Under the pieces are notes generated by a model. That model did not search any database and was not told where the DNA came from. It saw only the letters and a program-made list of their open reading frames with translations. Position numbers and translations under genes: made by a program. Below, one piece after another: positions 10,090 to 19,332 of a stretch of 28,419 nt of DNA (its first letter is position 1; each line of letters opens with the position of its first letter). Source of the DNA: Teratosphaeria epicoccoides (Eukaryota; Ascomycota; Dothideomycetes; Mycosphaerellales; Teratosphaeriaceae); the NCBI GenBank assembly GCA_021401465.1, contig JADDMT010000239.1:1-28419 (forward strand), given 5' to 3'.

Positions 10090-10983
10090 ATGTGGGAACC
10101 CGTGCATCTGCCCTACAAGACCGACACTGCTTCAATTACCCTGCCGACCTCAGAAGAAATTCGTGCCTGTCCGAATGTTATTGATGGACGCCACGCGGGC
10201 AATATCGTAGCCTTGAGCGATCGAGTTGTTGCCAAATTTGGGGGTGCTATCAATGAATGGGAAGGCCAGGCTCTGATTTACCTCGAAAAATACGTCCCAC
10301 ACGTCCCTGCCCCTCGACTTTACGCCATGTACTACGACTCCAACCAGCTCTTCTTGATAATGCAGCGCGTCCCAGGCGATCGATTGGATCGAGTCTGGCC
10401 TTCCTTGACCGACGGAGAGAAGACGTCTATAACAGAACAGCTCAGGTGCATCTTCGACTGTCTTCGACGAGCGGAATGTCCAGAGCCACGATTCTTGGGA
10501 GGTTTGGACGGTGGTAGCGTCCATCATCACCTCTTTTATAGCCAAAAAGGAGACCGACAGTATCTCGGGCCTTTTCCCGACGAAGTTGCCTTTGTCAAAG
10601 GTCTTACCGACAACTTTCGAGCCTTGATGGAGCGCAATGGGCATCCACACTTCAAGGTTCATTTCTATGAAAATCATCTCGGTAAAGTTCTTCGAAATCA
10701 CCGCCCTGTCTTGACGCATGGGGATTTGCAAAGGAAAAACATAATTGTGGCGGAGAAAGAAGGCAACCTGTCGAAAGAGGGAAGGAGGAGTTTCGATATC
10801 GCACTCGTGGACTGGGAGATGGCGGGCTGGTTACCTGACTTCTGGGAATACTTTTGTGCGTCTATATCGTTCGATCACGTGGGCTGGGAGGATGACTGGT
10901 GTTTGCGTACTGGGGATTTTCTGGAGGTAAAGCTCGCCGAGACAGCCGTCATGCGCATGCTGGACAAGGACATGGGACCGTGA
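10090..10983 (+). CDS. Phosphotransferase family (APH-fold) protein
   Basis: An intact 297-residue intronless reading frame, ATG in the context GACCGACATG, ending TGA. Fungal APH/choline-kinase-like proteins (aminoglycoside phosphotransferase family) have a kinase fold that moves the ATP gamma-phosphate to small molecules. Visible landmarks: VVAKFG with the likely ATP-binding Lys49; Glu56 in NEWEG as the helix C partner; VPAPRLYAMY (72-81), typical of the hinge-side strand; IMQRVPGDRLD (90-100); the catalytic loop HGDLQRKNI with His210, Asp212 and Asn217; and the metal-binding DWE with Asp241. All key residues are present and the length is normal, so the enzyme is probably active. The substrate is unknown, and most fungal members are not drug-resistance enzymes. 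It sits in an unmutated island between RIP-mutated repeats and converges on the polyQ gene, 130 bp away. Confidence 0.88.
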   Translation: MWEPVHLPYKTDTASITLPTSEEIRACPNVIDGRHAGNIVALSDRVVAKFGGAINEWEGQALIYLEKYVPHVPAPRLYAMYYDSNQLFLIMQRVPGDRLDRVWPSLTDGEKTSITEQLRCIFDCLRRAECPEPRFLGGLDGGSVHHHLFYSQKGDRQYLGPFPDEVAFVKGLTDNFRALMERNGHPHFKVHFYENHLGKVLRNHRPVLTHGDLQRKNIIVAEKEGNLSKEGRRSFDIALVDWEMAGWLPDFWEYFCASISFDHVGWEDDWCLRTGDFLEVKLAETAVMRMLDKDMGP

Positions 10984-11021
10984 GAGAATTACTAAGCTTG
11001 AAGCGAAGATTGCTAGTCTCT

Positions 11022-11113
11022 CTACAGACAACTTGGACCAGACAACACCTGCGACATTCACGCCGAGCCCCTACCCCACATCTTGCTACAGTGCCCATCA
11101 GGACGGCCGGGAT
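11022..11113 (+). pseudogene. Possible C-terminal scrap of a Tad1-like LINE reverse transcriptase
   Basis: Between the two convergent genes, one plus frame reads GPDNTCDIHAEPLPHILLQC followed by PSGRPGF. The C-x8-H-x4-C spacing with HILLQCP resembles the cysteine/histidine motif at the end of fungal LINE-like reverse transcriptases. It is only about 30 codons, the upstream frame closes quickly, and I see no other LINE sequence. It could simply be 3' UTR sequence with a chance resemblance. Confidence 0.25.
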
Positions 11114-11761
11114 TCAGACTGTAGTACGCAAAATGCCAGCCCTTTGTAACGCCGGAATGGCGTGCAGAGCCGTCCACTCGTTGCACTTGAAGATGGGCCT
11201 CTGTTGTTCACCGGCCGCGTAAGGCTCACCATTCTCCTTGGTCCAGATTATGTCGTGCCTCCCTGTGACGGGGTTTTTTTGCCAAAAATTGAGGCCCTGC
11301 TGTTTTGGTGGCGTGGGCAAGGCTCGTAAGCTGGCAGCGATCCTCCCGGAATCATAGTCTGTCTTGTGGACATATCCAATGTGCGTGAGATTGTGAAGTC
11401 GTCCGGACTGGCCAGGAGTCCAGCTGTCTTTCTGGTCGAATCTCATGCCACGGGCCGCGATGATGTCGCCTGTGACGTGGAAGAATTCGCCTTTGCCGTG
11501 TACCGGATCGTGTTCGACCCATAAGCCATCATGGTAGCGCTTCACTGGGTCGAGGGGATCGGGGGCTGCCGAGTCGATTTCTGGTTTGAAGACTCGGTAC
11601 CATGCATGCGCCTCCTGCTGCTGCTGCTCTTGTTGTTGCTGTTGCTGGACCAAGCTGTGCAGAAACGCCCGTTTACGTTCTGGCGTAAGTTGTAGATAGG
11701 CCTGCTGTTGCTGTGATGAGAGGCGCTGCAGGAGTGCATGAGACTGCTGCTCAGAGGACAT
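11114..11761 (-). CDS. Conserved-looking hypothetical protein with N-terminal polyglutamine tract
   Basis: An intact 215-residue frame starting ATG TCC TCT and ending TGA. Residues 1-50 are Gln-rich with two long Gln runs (about 17-20 and 39-50), likely flexible or helical. From about residue 53 the protein is globular-looking: WYRVFKPEIDSAAPDPLD, then a FHVTGDIIAARGMRFD stretch, LRALPTPPKQQGLNFW, HDIIWTKENGEPY, and a C-terminal FKCNEWTALHAIPALQRAGI. The last blocks are rich in Trp, Pro and Asn and look like a conserved fungal domain, but I cannot name it. No signal peptide or membrane segment. It converges on the APH gene. The Gln runs come from CTG/TTG repeats on the plus strand (about 11608-11650) and could vary in length. 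Confidence 0.75.
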   Translation of the reverse strand: MSSEQQSHALLQRLSSQQQQAYLQLTPERKRAFLHSLVQQQQQQEQQQQEAHAWYRVFKPEIDSAAPDPLDPVKRYHDGLWVEHDPVHGKGEFFHVTGDIIAARGMRFDQKDSWTPGQSGRLHNLTHIGYVHKTDYDSGRIAASLRALPTPPKQQGLNFWQKNPVTGRHDIIWTKENGEPYAAGEQQRPIFKCNEWTALHAIPALQRAGILRTTV

Positions 11762-11843
11762 CTCTGGTGAAACTTGATAAGTCTCCGCACGTTGGACCAG
11801 ACTACGTGAGTTATTTTCATCCTGCGCAAGCTGTGTCGCTTAC

Positions 11844-12329
11844 AGCGCGGGCCATTTCGCGCGTCGAGCATATCGCTGCCTGAGCGGCACAGCAGCTGGT
11901 GCTCTTCCCCGGACAGTTCTTCCTGCGAGCTGTCCGCAAGGATGCGGATCGTGGATTCAGTGAGTAGCGCGATGCGCGTGCCGCCGCTGCCGCCTTCCGA
12001 GCGACAGGGCTGCAACCCATAGTCGTCTTGCAAGATTGCTAGATCAGCTATCGCTGTTTGTCCGTCATTTTCGAGGTGCGAGGCACTAGAGAGCAAAGCT
12101 CAATACCAGAACAGAGTTTTTCCAACGTAGACAGATGCATGTTTTTCCAGTATACCTCGACGACTTGATCTTGAGGCACGATAGCCAACGACTGTTCGAG
12201 TTCCTGCACAGCCGCCTCTTCCCTACTACTGTGGCGTGACGATGTACCTCAGGAAAACCGACAGGATAAGAGCTCTCGAGGAGGGGCGGCAAGGTACTGC
12301 CAGAAATCGAGGCCGAACGACGAGTAGCG
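11844..12329 (-). pseudogene. Coding region of unknown function, spliced or decayed
   Basis: Three minus-strand segments have protein-like composition. Segment 1 (12329-12252) reads RYSSFGLDFWQYLAAPPREL and ends at a TGA. Segment 2 continues in the same frame from 12248 with EEAAVQELEQSLAIVPQDQV and VEVYWKNMHLSTLEK. A GTATTG...GATAG intron of 59 nt (12106-12048) would join it in frame to segment 3 (12047-11844), which contains GGTRIALLTESTIRILADSS and an acidic tail. Segment 3 ends at a good donor, GTAAGC (11843), but I find no in-frame acceptor into the polyQ gene below. The in-frame TGA either lies in another intron or marks a broken gene. Domain not recognised. Confidence 0.4.
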
Positions 12330-12355
12330 TCACCATAGCATGTCGCTTGTGGCAA

Positions 12356-12564
12356 CGATGCCCTGGGACACTGTGAACGCTAGAACACTTAGGGATTCAT
12401 CCCGCCAGTTTTTGCCCTACATAGTCTCATTTATGCCTGTACTACTAAGACAGCTTTATTATCAAAAATGAAGCTATCAGAAGGTATTACTAATATTACT
12501 ACTAACAGTAATTAGTCTTAGCATCTATTAGATAGATCTTTTAATATAGATACTAATCTTAGTA

Positions 12565-12565
<1 letters not shown>
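12356..12565. other. Right edge of the gene island
   Basis: Balanced composition ends near 12420 and RIP-type AT-rich sequence resumes. No gene seen. A TAATTAGTCTTAGCATC block near 12510 is shared with 3240 upstream of another R1 copy. Confidence 0.5.

Positions 12566-12650
<85 letters not shown>
12566..12650 (+). repeat. (AGT)n microsatellite
   Basis: About 28 uninterrupted AGT/TAG units in 85 bases, directly abutting the left end of an R1 copy. It is likely to be length-variable. Confidence 0.95.
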
Positions 12651-12654
12651 ATAG

Positions 12655-12875
12655 TATAATATAGATATAAAGCTATATAATAATAAAAATATCTTTAAGT
12701 ATAACAGAGTAATCTGACCTTTTAATAGGTATAAGATAGCGCTACTTTCTGCCTGTTATAGAGGTAGTATAGGAGGTATTTTTATTCCCTAATGCCCCTT
12801 AATTAGGAAAGCATGTCTATGCCTAACTCTATAGGGATACTATAAGGCTTAAGAGCCCCTATAGGGGTACTATAT
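12655..12875 (+). repeat. R1 copy G, left half, interrupted by chromovirus B
   Basis: It matches the first about 220 bp of R1 copy F (AACAGAGTAATCTGACC, CCCTTAATTAGGAAAGCATG, CCCCTATAGGGGTACTATA). It stops exactly where the chromovirus 5' LTR begins and resumes after the 3' LTR at 19748 with TATAGAGAGGGTAGT, the next bases in other R1 copies. R1 was therefore already in place when element B inserted. Confidence 0.85.
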
Positions 12876-13290
12876 TATTATAAGTGTCATAGATTAGAGT
12901 ACTATAGTATAAGTCATAATATATGTATAGAGAAAGGATCTGTCACATAAGGACAGACACCTAGATCTATAGGGTTAGCCTATAGATCTATAGGCCTACA
13001 TAGAAGAAAGGATCTGTTATGTAAGGATAGATACCTAGATCTGTAGGGTTAGTCTACAGATCTATAAACATAGGTCTAACAGGTCTAGTAACAGATCTAA
13101 TAGAGCTGCTATACCTCTCTAGTATATAGGGATGACTTTAGTCTAGGCAGTTAGGAGCTTTAAACTTAATTCTAGCTACTTTACAAAGTATAGTTAGTTA
13201 CAAGGTTAATTACTATTGTCAATATTCTTTACTACTCTTTAAGTCTGATACCTAATCCCCTTCCTGCTATTAGCATCTACTCTCATGACA
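12876..13290 (+). repeat. 5' LTR of chromovirus B
   Basis: 415 bp, starting TATTATAAG (the 3' LTR has TGTCATAAG) and ending CATGACA. It aligns without gaps to the 3' LTR with about 35 differences, of which about 32 are transitions. It contains an internal 74-bp tandem duplication (units from 12933 and 13007), each with an AGATCT hairpin. Confidence 0.93.
12933..13080 (+). repeat. 74-bp tandem duplication with hairpins inside the LTR
   Basis: Two units both begin AAAGGATCTGT and contain CCTAGATCT, GGGTTAG and AGATCTAT in order. The first forms a perfect 11-bp stem: AGATCTATAGG, loop GTTAG, CCTATAGATCT (12963-12989). The same pair occurs at 19390 and 19464 in the 3' LTR, so the duplication predates this insertion. 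LTR repeats of this kind often hold promoter elements, but no function is shown here. Confidence 0.85.
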
Positions 13291-13349
13291 TTTTAAGCAC
13301 TACTTCTAAGGAAGTATTAGGGGACTTGTCGAGCGCTTAACATACGCCT

Positions 13350-14700
13350 ATGTCAAGTAGTTCTTTAGCTGTTAGTTTAACATCTAGCGATAATAGTTAA
13401 CTAACACTATAAGAACAAGTTACTACTATACCTTAAGTTACTTAGTAGCTTGAATCTATTTATCTTAGCGAGATAGCTCTAGTATCTATTACAGGTTTAA
13501 CTACTAGAAACAGACATAGTAATAATAGCTTTAAGATAGGAAGCCCTACAGAGTTTATAGGACAACAATCTCAAGTTAAGATGTTTATCCTCTAATGCTA
13601 GTTAGCATTTAACATAGATACGGAACAGTTTACAACACATCATAAACAAATAATATACATTGTCTCTTACCTGAAGGGACTAGCGTTTAAGTTCATCTAG
13701 CCTCATCTGTCAGATTATCTAGACTACATTAGGAGTATTAAAGCTAGGAAGATAACGACTAGGGAGATTCTTAACTTAGACAAGTCTTTGTTTAAGGCAT
13801 TACGCGAAGCCTTTAGGCTTAGTAACGAATAACAAGAGGCTAAGAGAGCTCTCCTAGGAATCTAGCAGAAGGGTTCTGCTATTAAGTACTATGCGGACTT
13901 TTAGACCCTCTCTGCTTAAGTCAACTAGAATGATAACGCTTTAGCTGCTAAGTTCTATTAGGGACTAAAGGAGACAGTTAAAGACGAGATTACCTGAGGA
14001 GATTAACTAACGACATTCAAGGAAATAAGTGATCTCGCGATTAGGATTAATAATCGCATCTAGGAATAACAGCAAGAACGATAACATAGGAATTACAGGC
14101 TAATATACGCTAACTATAAGGTCTAACAATTAGCACTTAAGTAGCGAAGCGATTACTATAGTCTCTAACTAATAGAGTTAGACGCGACTAAGGGACGCCT
14201 AAAGAACTAGCCCTAAGGAAAGCCATAGAAGTACTCTCCTACCTAGAATAGTCTGAAGAAGCTATTCGACAAGAATAACCTCAAGTACTATAACTGTAGA
14301 AAGAAAGGACACTTTGCTCGCAAATGTTCTGTTAAGAAACAGCGTCATGAACTATAATAGACAGAACAGGTTTACGTAATAACATCGGCGCCTAAGCAGA
14401 CAGCTGCTACTACTCAAGTACTAGACTATGCCTTACTTACTTAGACTATGTGCTATGATGACGATTGTCAGATTTACATAAGTGACAAAGATAGTTCTAT
14501 ATAGTACCCTAGCCGTAACAAGGTATAGTCTATCTGTGCGCTAAGAGGTACACCTTCTAATGTAATAGTCCTAAGACAATAGGAGCTAACAGAAGAAGAA
14601 AGTTCTAATAACAACTATGAGCTCGTTAAAGCCGTCATTCCTGATTCTAAGGAAGACAAGAACATAGAAAGATAGTCATGCTACTACATGACATCAGACT
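13350..14700 (+). pseudogene. gag: gag of chromovirus B (RIP-damaged)
   Basis: The ATG at 13350 lies 59 bp after the LTR. One frame runs through a Ser/Gln-rich N-terminus, a capsid region (KGLAFKFI, SDYLDYIRSIKARK, ALREAFRLSNE, IKYYADF, LAAKFYQGLK) and a basic C-terminal part. Stops are TAG or TAA at Gln/Trp positions, with one TGA near 13994. The zinc knuckle at about 14286-14327 has lost its first Cys (TAC at 14286-14288), whereas copy A keeps Cys there. The other Cys and the His remain. The protein normally forms the particle that packages element RNA. The downstream gag end and the switch to the pol frame are not precise. Confidence 0.85.
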
Positions 14701-15059
14701 TAATATCATCTGACTTATTCAGAACTATTAGGCTTAGGCTTGCCTATAGGTTAATAGGGTATAACATGTTAACTAGCTTCAATATAACAAACTAGCCGAT
14801 AGCATGCGACGACACCTACGGAGACTACCGGTTATAGCTTACCCTTACTCGCATTAGAAGATTGTCTAAGAGATTATACTGTTCGGAGTAGAGTTTACAC
14901 CCTAAGGAGGCTACTTTACCTACGAAGGTATTTAGGTTCTACAAACGCTATAACTCTAGGTTAACAGGTTAAAAATAGAGTACGCAAGAAACGCGTAGGA
15001 ACAACGAGGCTAAGAGTAAGTACTACCTCTTAGCTAGATTAGTAGTAATGCTTAAAGAA

Positions 15060-18000
15060 AAATAAGCCGAGACTACATAATCCCTAAATTAGTCCGTAAA
15101 GACAGCTTACTAGGAAACGACTAGGTCCGCTAGAATTAGACCTACGGACAGACTAAACAGGGCTATAACGATGTGCCGCGTTTAGTGTCAGATACGCGGA
15201 CAACCTTAGAGTATAGGTACACATTAACGAGATACTAGCCTAGGCCTTAATAGATTCAGGATGTACTAGAATCTTCATGACGCCCAAGTTTGCTAGGATA
15301 GCTAGGATACAGCTATAGGCGAAGACAAATGCTTTCTTGCTACAAGCAATTAATAGGAAGCTAGTTATGTACAACTAAGGAATAGTTAACAAGGAGACTA
15401 AGACAGTACCTCTACGGATAGGACGCTACTAAGAGATAATCTAGTTTAACATCATAGAGTCGCCTAGCTTAGATGTAGTGCTAGGGTTGCCATGGCTAAG
15501 GAACGCTAACCCCTACCTTGACTAGAAGAACGAGAGGATCTAGTTCCTAGAACTCTCAAAATTAATACCTCTACCTATAGAGTATAACGCGCTAGGCAAG
15601 ATTAAAATATGTGCTATAACTTTAAACGAGATAGTCGCTACTATCAAGGATCTAAAACAGGAAGTACATGTCCTATAGATTAAAGCAACATAGTCTGAAG
15701 TCAAAGTCAAGTTCATAGTTCCTAACGAGTATAAAGAGTTCGCTACTCTTTTTAAGGAAGAACCCGACTAAGAGGCTCTACTAGAACACTAGGAGTAGGA
15801 CTACAAGACACCCTTACTTCTAGGCAGGACGCCTACGAAGCAACTAGTTCGCCTATTATTAGCGGCTAAACTAGAGATTCTCTAGAAGTACTATGAAGAT
15901 AACCTCTAGAAAGGCTTTATTTGCAAATCATAGTTACTAGCAGGGTACCTGATCCTGTTTGTCCCTAAGGGAGAAGATAACTAGCGACTTTACGTTAACT
16001 ATTATAGATTAAACGACATTATAATAAAGAACAGTTATCTACTTCCTTTGCTTTCTAACTTACAGGATCGCCTATAAGGATTAGTATAGTTCTCAAAGTT
16101 CGATATACTAGGAGTATATAACCGAATTCGAATCAAGGAAGGCAAAGAATAGAAGACTATGTTCTAAACTAGGTTTAGACACTACGAGTATATAGTCATG
16201 CTATTTAGGTTAACGAACGCCCTAGCTATGTAGCAGGCATTTATTAACAATGTGCTATAAGAGTACCTCGATGTCTTTGTAGTTATATACTTAGATGATA
16301 TCCTTGTCTACTCCTAGATAATCGAAGAACCTAAGACTTATGTATGTAAAGTACTTTAGAAACTCTAGGACTACAAGCTAAAGGTCAAACCTTAGAAGAG
16401 CGAGTTTTACAAGCAAGAAGTCTAATTCCTTGGCTATGTAGTAGCCTAGGACAGAATCAAAATAGACACTAAGAAGGTTAAAGTTGTAAAGGAGTAGCCT
16501 ACGCTAACTAATGTTAAGGAAGTATAGTCTTTCCTTAGCTTCGCTAACTTCTACTAAAGGTTCATTACGAACTACTCGAGGATTATAGCACTACTTACGA
16601 CCCTTACTACAAAGGATACACTATTCGTTTAGGACAACGCCTAACAGGATGCCTTTAAGGAACTTAAGCAACAATTTATAGATTAGCTAATCTTACTTGT
16701 GTTCGACCCTAATAAGCCTATCATAGTCGAGACCGATGCCTCTGACGTAGCACTTAGAGCATGCTTAAGTTAACTAGGACTAAGTAGACGACTACAGCTA
16801 GTTGCCTACTACTCGAGGAAGCTGTCTAGACCTAAGCTCTACTACGACGTCTACAACAAAGAGCTTCTAGCTATAGTAGACGCCTACAAGGCTTAGCGAG
16901 TCTACTTAGAAGGACCTAAACACTAGGTTACGGTCTACACAGACTACAAGAACTTGCGATACTTTACTAAGACGAAAGAGCTAAATTAACGACAAGTCTG
17001 ATAGAGTAAGGAAATCTCTAGCTTTAACTACAAGATTGTCTATTACAAGGGATCTAATAACGCACGCGCTAATGTACTTAGTCGTCAGACTAACTACATG
17101 AAGGGCGTAAAAAGGGAGAAACATGCTATTTCCTAGGAGAATAGCGATAGCACGCTCGGAGTTAACTGACTCGCGGCTATAGCTATCGCATAGACTAGTG
17201 AATTCTAGGACGATCTAAAGAATGCACTCGTCTACGATCTAACCGTAATCGCTGTCTGTAACGACATTAACGGACAGGAGAACTAAGAAGACGAAGACAG
17301 AGTACTTCTCTTCTAAGGATTAGTATATGTGCTAACATCCTTATGTCTAGAGCTACTACGCCTCTAACATGACGTTCCTTAGGCAGGACACCCGGGACTG
17401 TCTAAAATGAAGCAAATTCTCTAGCAAGAATATTACTTCCCTAGGATAGGCAAAGCAATTAAGGACTATGTCTGTTAATGTGTAACTTACTAACAGAGCA
17501 AGCATAACTATTACAAACTATATAGGCTACTACGACTACTAAAGGTACCCTAATAGCTATAGGAATCGCTCGCTATAGACTTCATCGTCAAACTACCCTA
17601 GTTAAGAGAACCTGCTACTAATGAGTTCTTCGATAGAATCATGGTAGTAGTTAACCGATTTACTAAGTTCAGAAAGTTTATTCTGTACCGCGAAGACTTT
17701 AAGACTAAAGATATCACACATGTCTTTATTAAGTAGGTAGTAGCATTACACGGCATGCTACACAAGATCTAGTAACAGACTAAGGATCCGTGTTTACGTC
17801 TAACTTTTAGAAAGCCCTAATGAGATAATTCTAGGTCAAGCATCGACTTAGTACTTCCTTCTACTCTTAGACAGATAGGCAGACAGAACGTCTAAATTAG
17901 ACGCTAGAATAGTACCTCCGATCCTATGTCAATAGGGATTAGAACAACTAGGTAGAGTTGTTACTAATAGTACAACTTGCATATAATAGTACGCTAGTTA

Positions 18001-18638
18001 AGTTAACAGGACTCTCGCTGTTTTAGATGGCGTATTAATTAGCTATAGAAGACGTTCTAGGTGTCTTAACTAGTAATCTAAACCTAGTAGCACTTAGGCA
18101 GGTAGAATACCTCTACTAACTACAAACCGAAGCATAACTTGACCTGTAGTTCTATTAACAGAACATGGCATAGTACGTAAATCGTAAAAGAATTAAGGGA
18201 CTAATTCTTAAGGAGGGGGACAAGGTATATCTCGTCTGCTGTAACATTAAATTAGACAAGCCAAGTAAAAAACTAGACACTATGAAACTAGGGCCATTCT
18301 AGATTAAGGCTAAGAAAGGACTAGTTAATTTTGAATTATAGCTACCTGAGCAGATGAGAATACACCCTGTGTTCTATGTCTCTCTACTAGAACTAGTAGC
18401 GCTAGACGCCGCACTATAGACAGAACCTTTACTACTTGACCCTAAGGTTAAAGAACTAGAGTACACTATCGAGAAGGTTGTTAACACTCGCTAGGTAGAC
18501 AGACAGCAAGAGTACTTAGTAAAATGGGAAGGATACGGTAGTACTAAGAATACCTAGGAACCCCTAGAACACCTACGAAACTGTAAGCAAAAGATACGGA
18601 GTTTTGAGTGGAAAATGAACCTAAGAAGAACCTCATAA
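15060..18638 (+). pseudogene. pol: pol of chromovirus B: protease-RT-RNase H-integrase-chromodomain (broken)
   Basis: Domains in order: retropepsin with ALIDSG (15244-15261); reverse transcriptase from about 15780, with FVPKG, KFDI and the catalytic YLDDIL (16288-16305); RNase H with the TDASD motif near 16732; an integrase zinc-binding HHCC region starting at about 17368; an integrase core (AIDFI near 17577, a GSVFTSNF block near 17788, TERL near 17887); and a chromodomain with EYLVKWEGY at about 18500, ending TAA at 18636-18638. Protease through early integrase share one frame. A one-base shift lies near 17780, after which the frame continues to the end. Dozens of TAG/TAA codons sit at Gln and Trp sites, and conserved Cys and His are changed to Tyr in places. 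Non-functional. Confidence 0.92.
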
Positions 18639-18737
18639 ACTACGACTAGGCTCCTACAGGACGCTATCGACAGGCTTGGCTACTACACTATCCAGGAAAC
18701 CCTAATACGATGCGTCAGTAAAACTGTCTATTACGCT
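18639..18737. other. Convergent gap between pol and antisense ORF
   Basis: About 100 bp between the pol stop and the stop of the antisense ORF. No further coding signal. A convergent arrangement like this would need a bidirectional transcription end, but I see no clear terminator. Confidence 0.4.
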
Positions 18738-19010
18738 CTATGTCGTAGGACTAAGCGCAAGACCCGCTAAAGGATCTAGGTCAAGGAGGAGTCTAGTCTG
18801 CTAAAGAGCCTGCTCTTTAGCCTCGTCCTCCCTAATCTCACGCTCCTTAAGAGCACGACTATCCTTGACCTTATAGTTGACTACATCTAACTGTTTCTAA
18901 AGACGTATCTCTTTTACATGCGCCTCTATTATCTTCTACGAAGCCTCTATAAGGGTAGCCTTCGCATAATCAAGATTAGTAATTAGTCTTTTCTGCTAAT
19001 TACCTAACAT
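18738..19010 (-). pseudogene. Antisense coiled-coil ORF between pol and 3' LTR
   Basis: A 90-codon minus-strand frame from an ATG (19010) to a TAG (18738), with only four internal stops, all TAG, at codons 5, 25, 38 and 70. Sequence such as IIEAHVKEIRL, LDVVNYKVKDSRALKERE and IREDEAKEQAL is rich in Glu, Lys, Ala and Leu and reads as a continuous amphipathic helix, probably coiled coil. It lies outside gag-pol, convergent with pol. Its role is unknown; it could be a partner or regulatory protein made from the opposite strand, or a fossil of captured sequence. Because RIP enriches TAG, an open-like frame of this length is only moderate evidence by itself. Confidence 0.5.
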
Positions 19011-19320
19011 TTTCCATTTAACCTCTGTTACCTTTACGTCGTAACTTTAATAGTTGCTAAAGTAATAGTGCGAACATTTTCCTAAGGAAATGTGTACTCG
19101 ACAAACAAGCTTTAGCTCTTAACACTAAGTATAAGACTTCATGCTTTCCTTGCCCTAGCGATAGATTGAATTTGCGTGGCGTTTACGTTTCTACGTTAAA
19201 GGGGCGTTAGTGTCAAGAATGACACAAGGTAGTAATAAGGAAAGGGAAGACATTACTACGCGAAGGGAATAGCAAGAGAAACCCCGCACTAATAAGGTAG
19301 CTTAGAGACAAGCTAGGCTA
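19011..19320. other. Untranslated 3' part of chromovirus B
   Basis: No gene recognised. It includes a short inverted pair around 19080-19093 (TTTTCCTAAGGAAA) and ends in a purine-rich stretch leading to the polypurine tract. Confidence 0.5.
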
Positions 19321-19332
19321 AGGGGAGGATAG
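19319..19332 (+). promoter_or_regulatory. Polypurine tract of chromovirus B
   Basis: AAGGGGAGGATAG lies immediately before the 3' LTR start at 19333. This is where plus-strand DNA synthesis is primed in LTR retrotransposons. Position and composition both fit. Confidence 0.8.

Noticed and set aside
10150..10731. 193-codon minus-strand ORF
   Set aside because: It lies wholly antisense to the APH-fold gene, whose catalytic motifs are intact; the minus frame shows no domain or natural composition.
10090..10983. Antibiotic-resistance gene reading of the APH-fold protein
   Set aside because: The fold and catalytic residues are there, but fungi carry many such proteins of unknown substrate and nothing in the context points to drug resistance.
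12566..12650. CRISPR-like or telomere-like array
   Set aside because: It is a plain trinucleotide microsatellite with no spacers and no telomeric TTAGGG units.
13291..13310. Canonical tRNA primer-binding site after the 5' LTR
   Set aside because: The sequence TTTTAAGCACTACTTC lacks the expected TGG start and I could not match it to a tRNA 3' end; self-priming is possible but unsupported.
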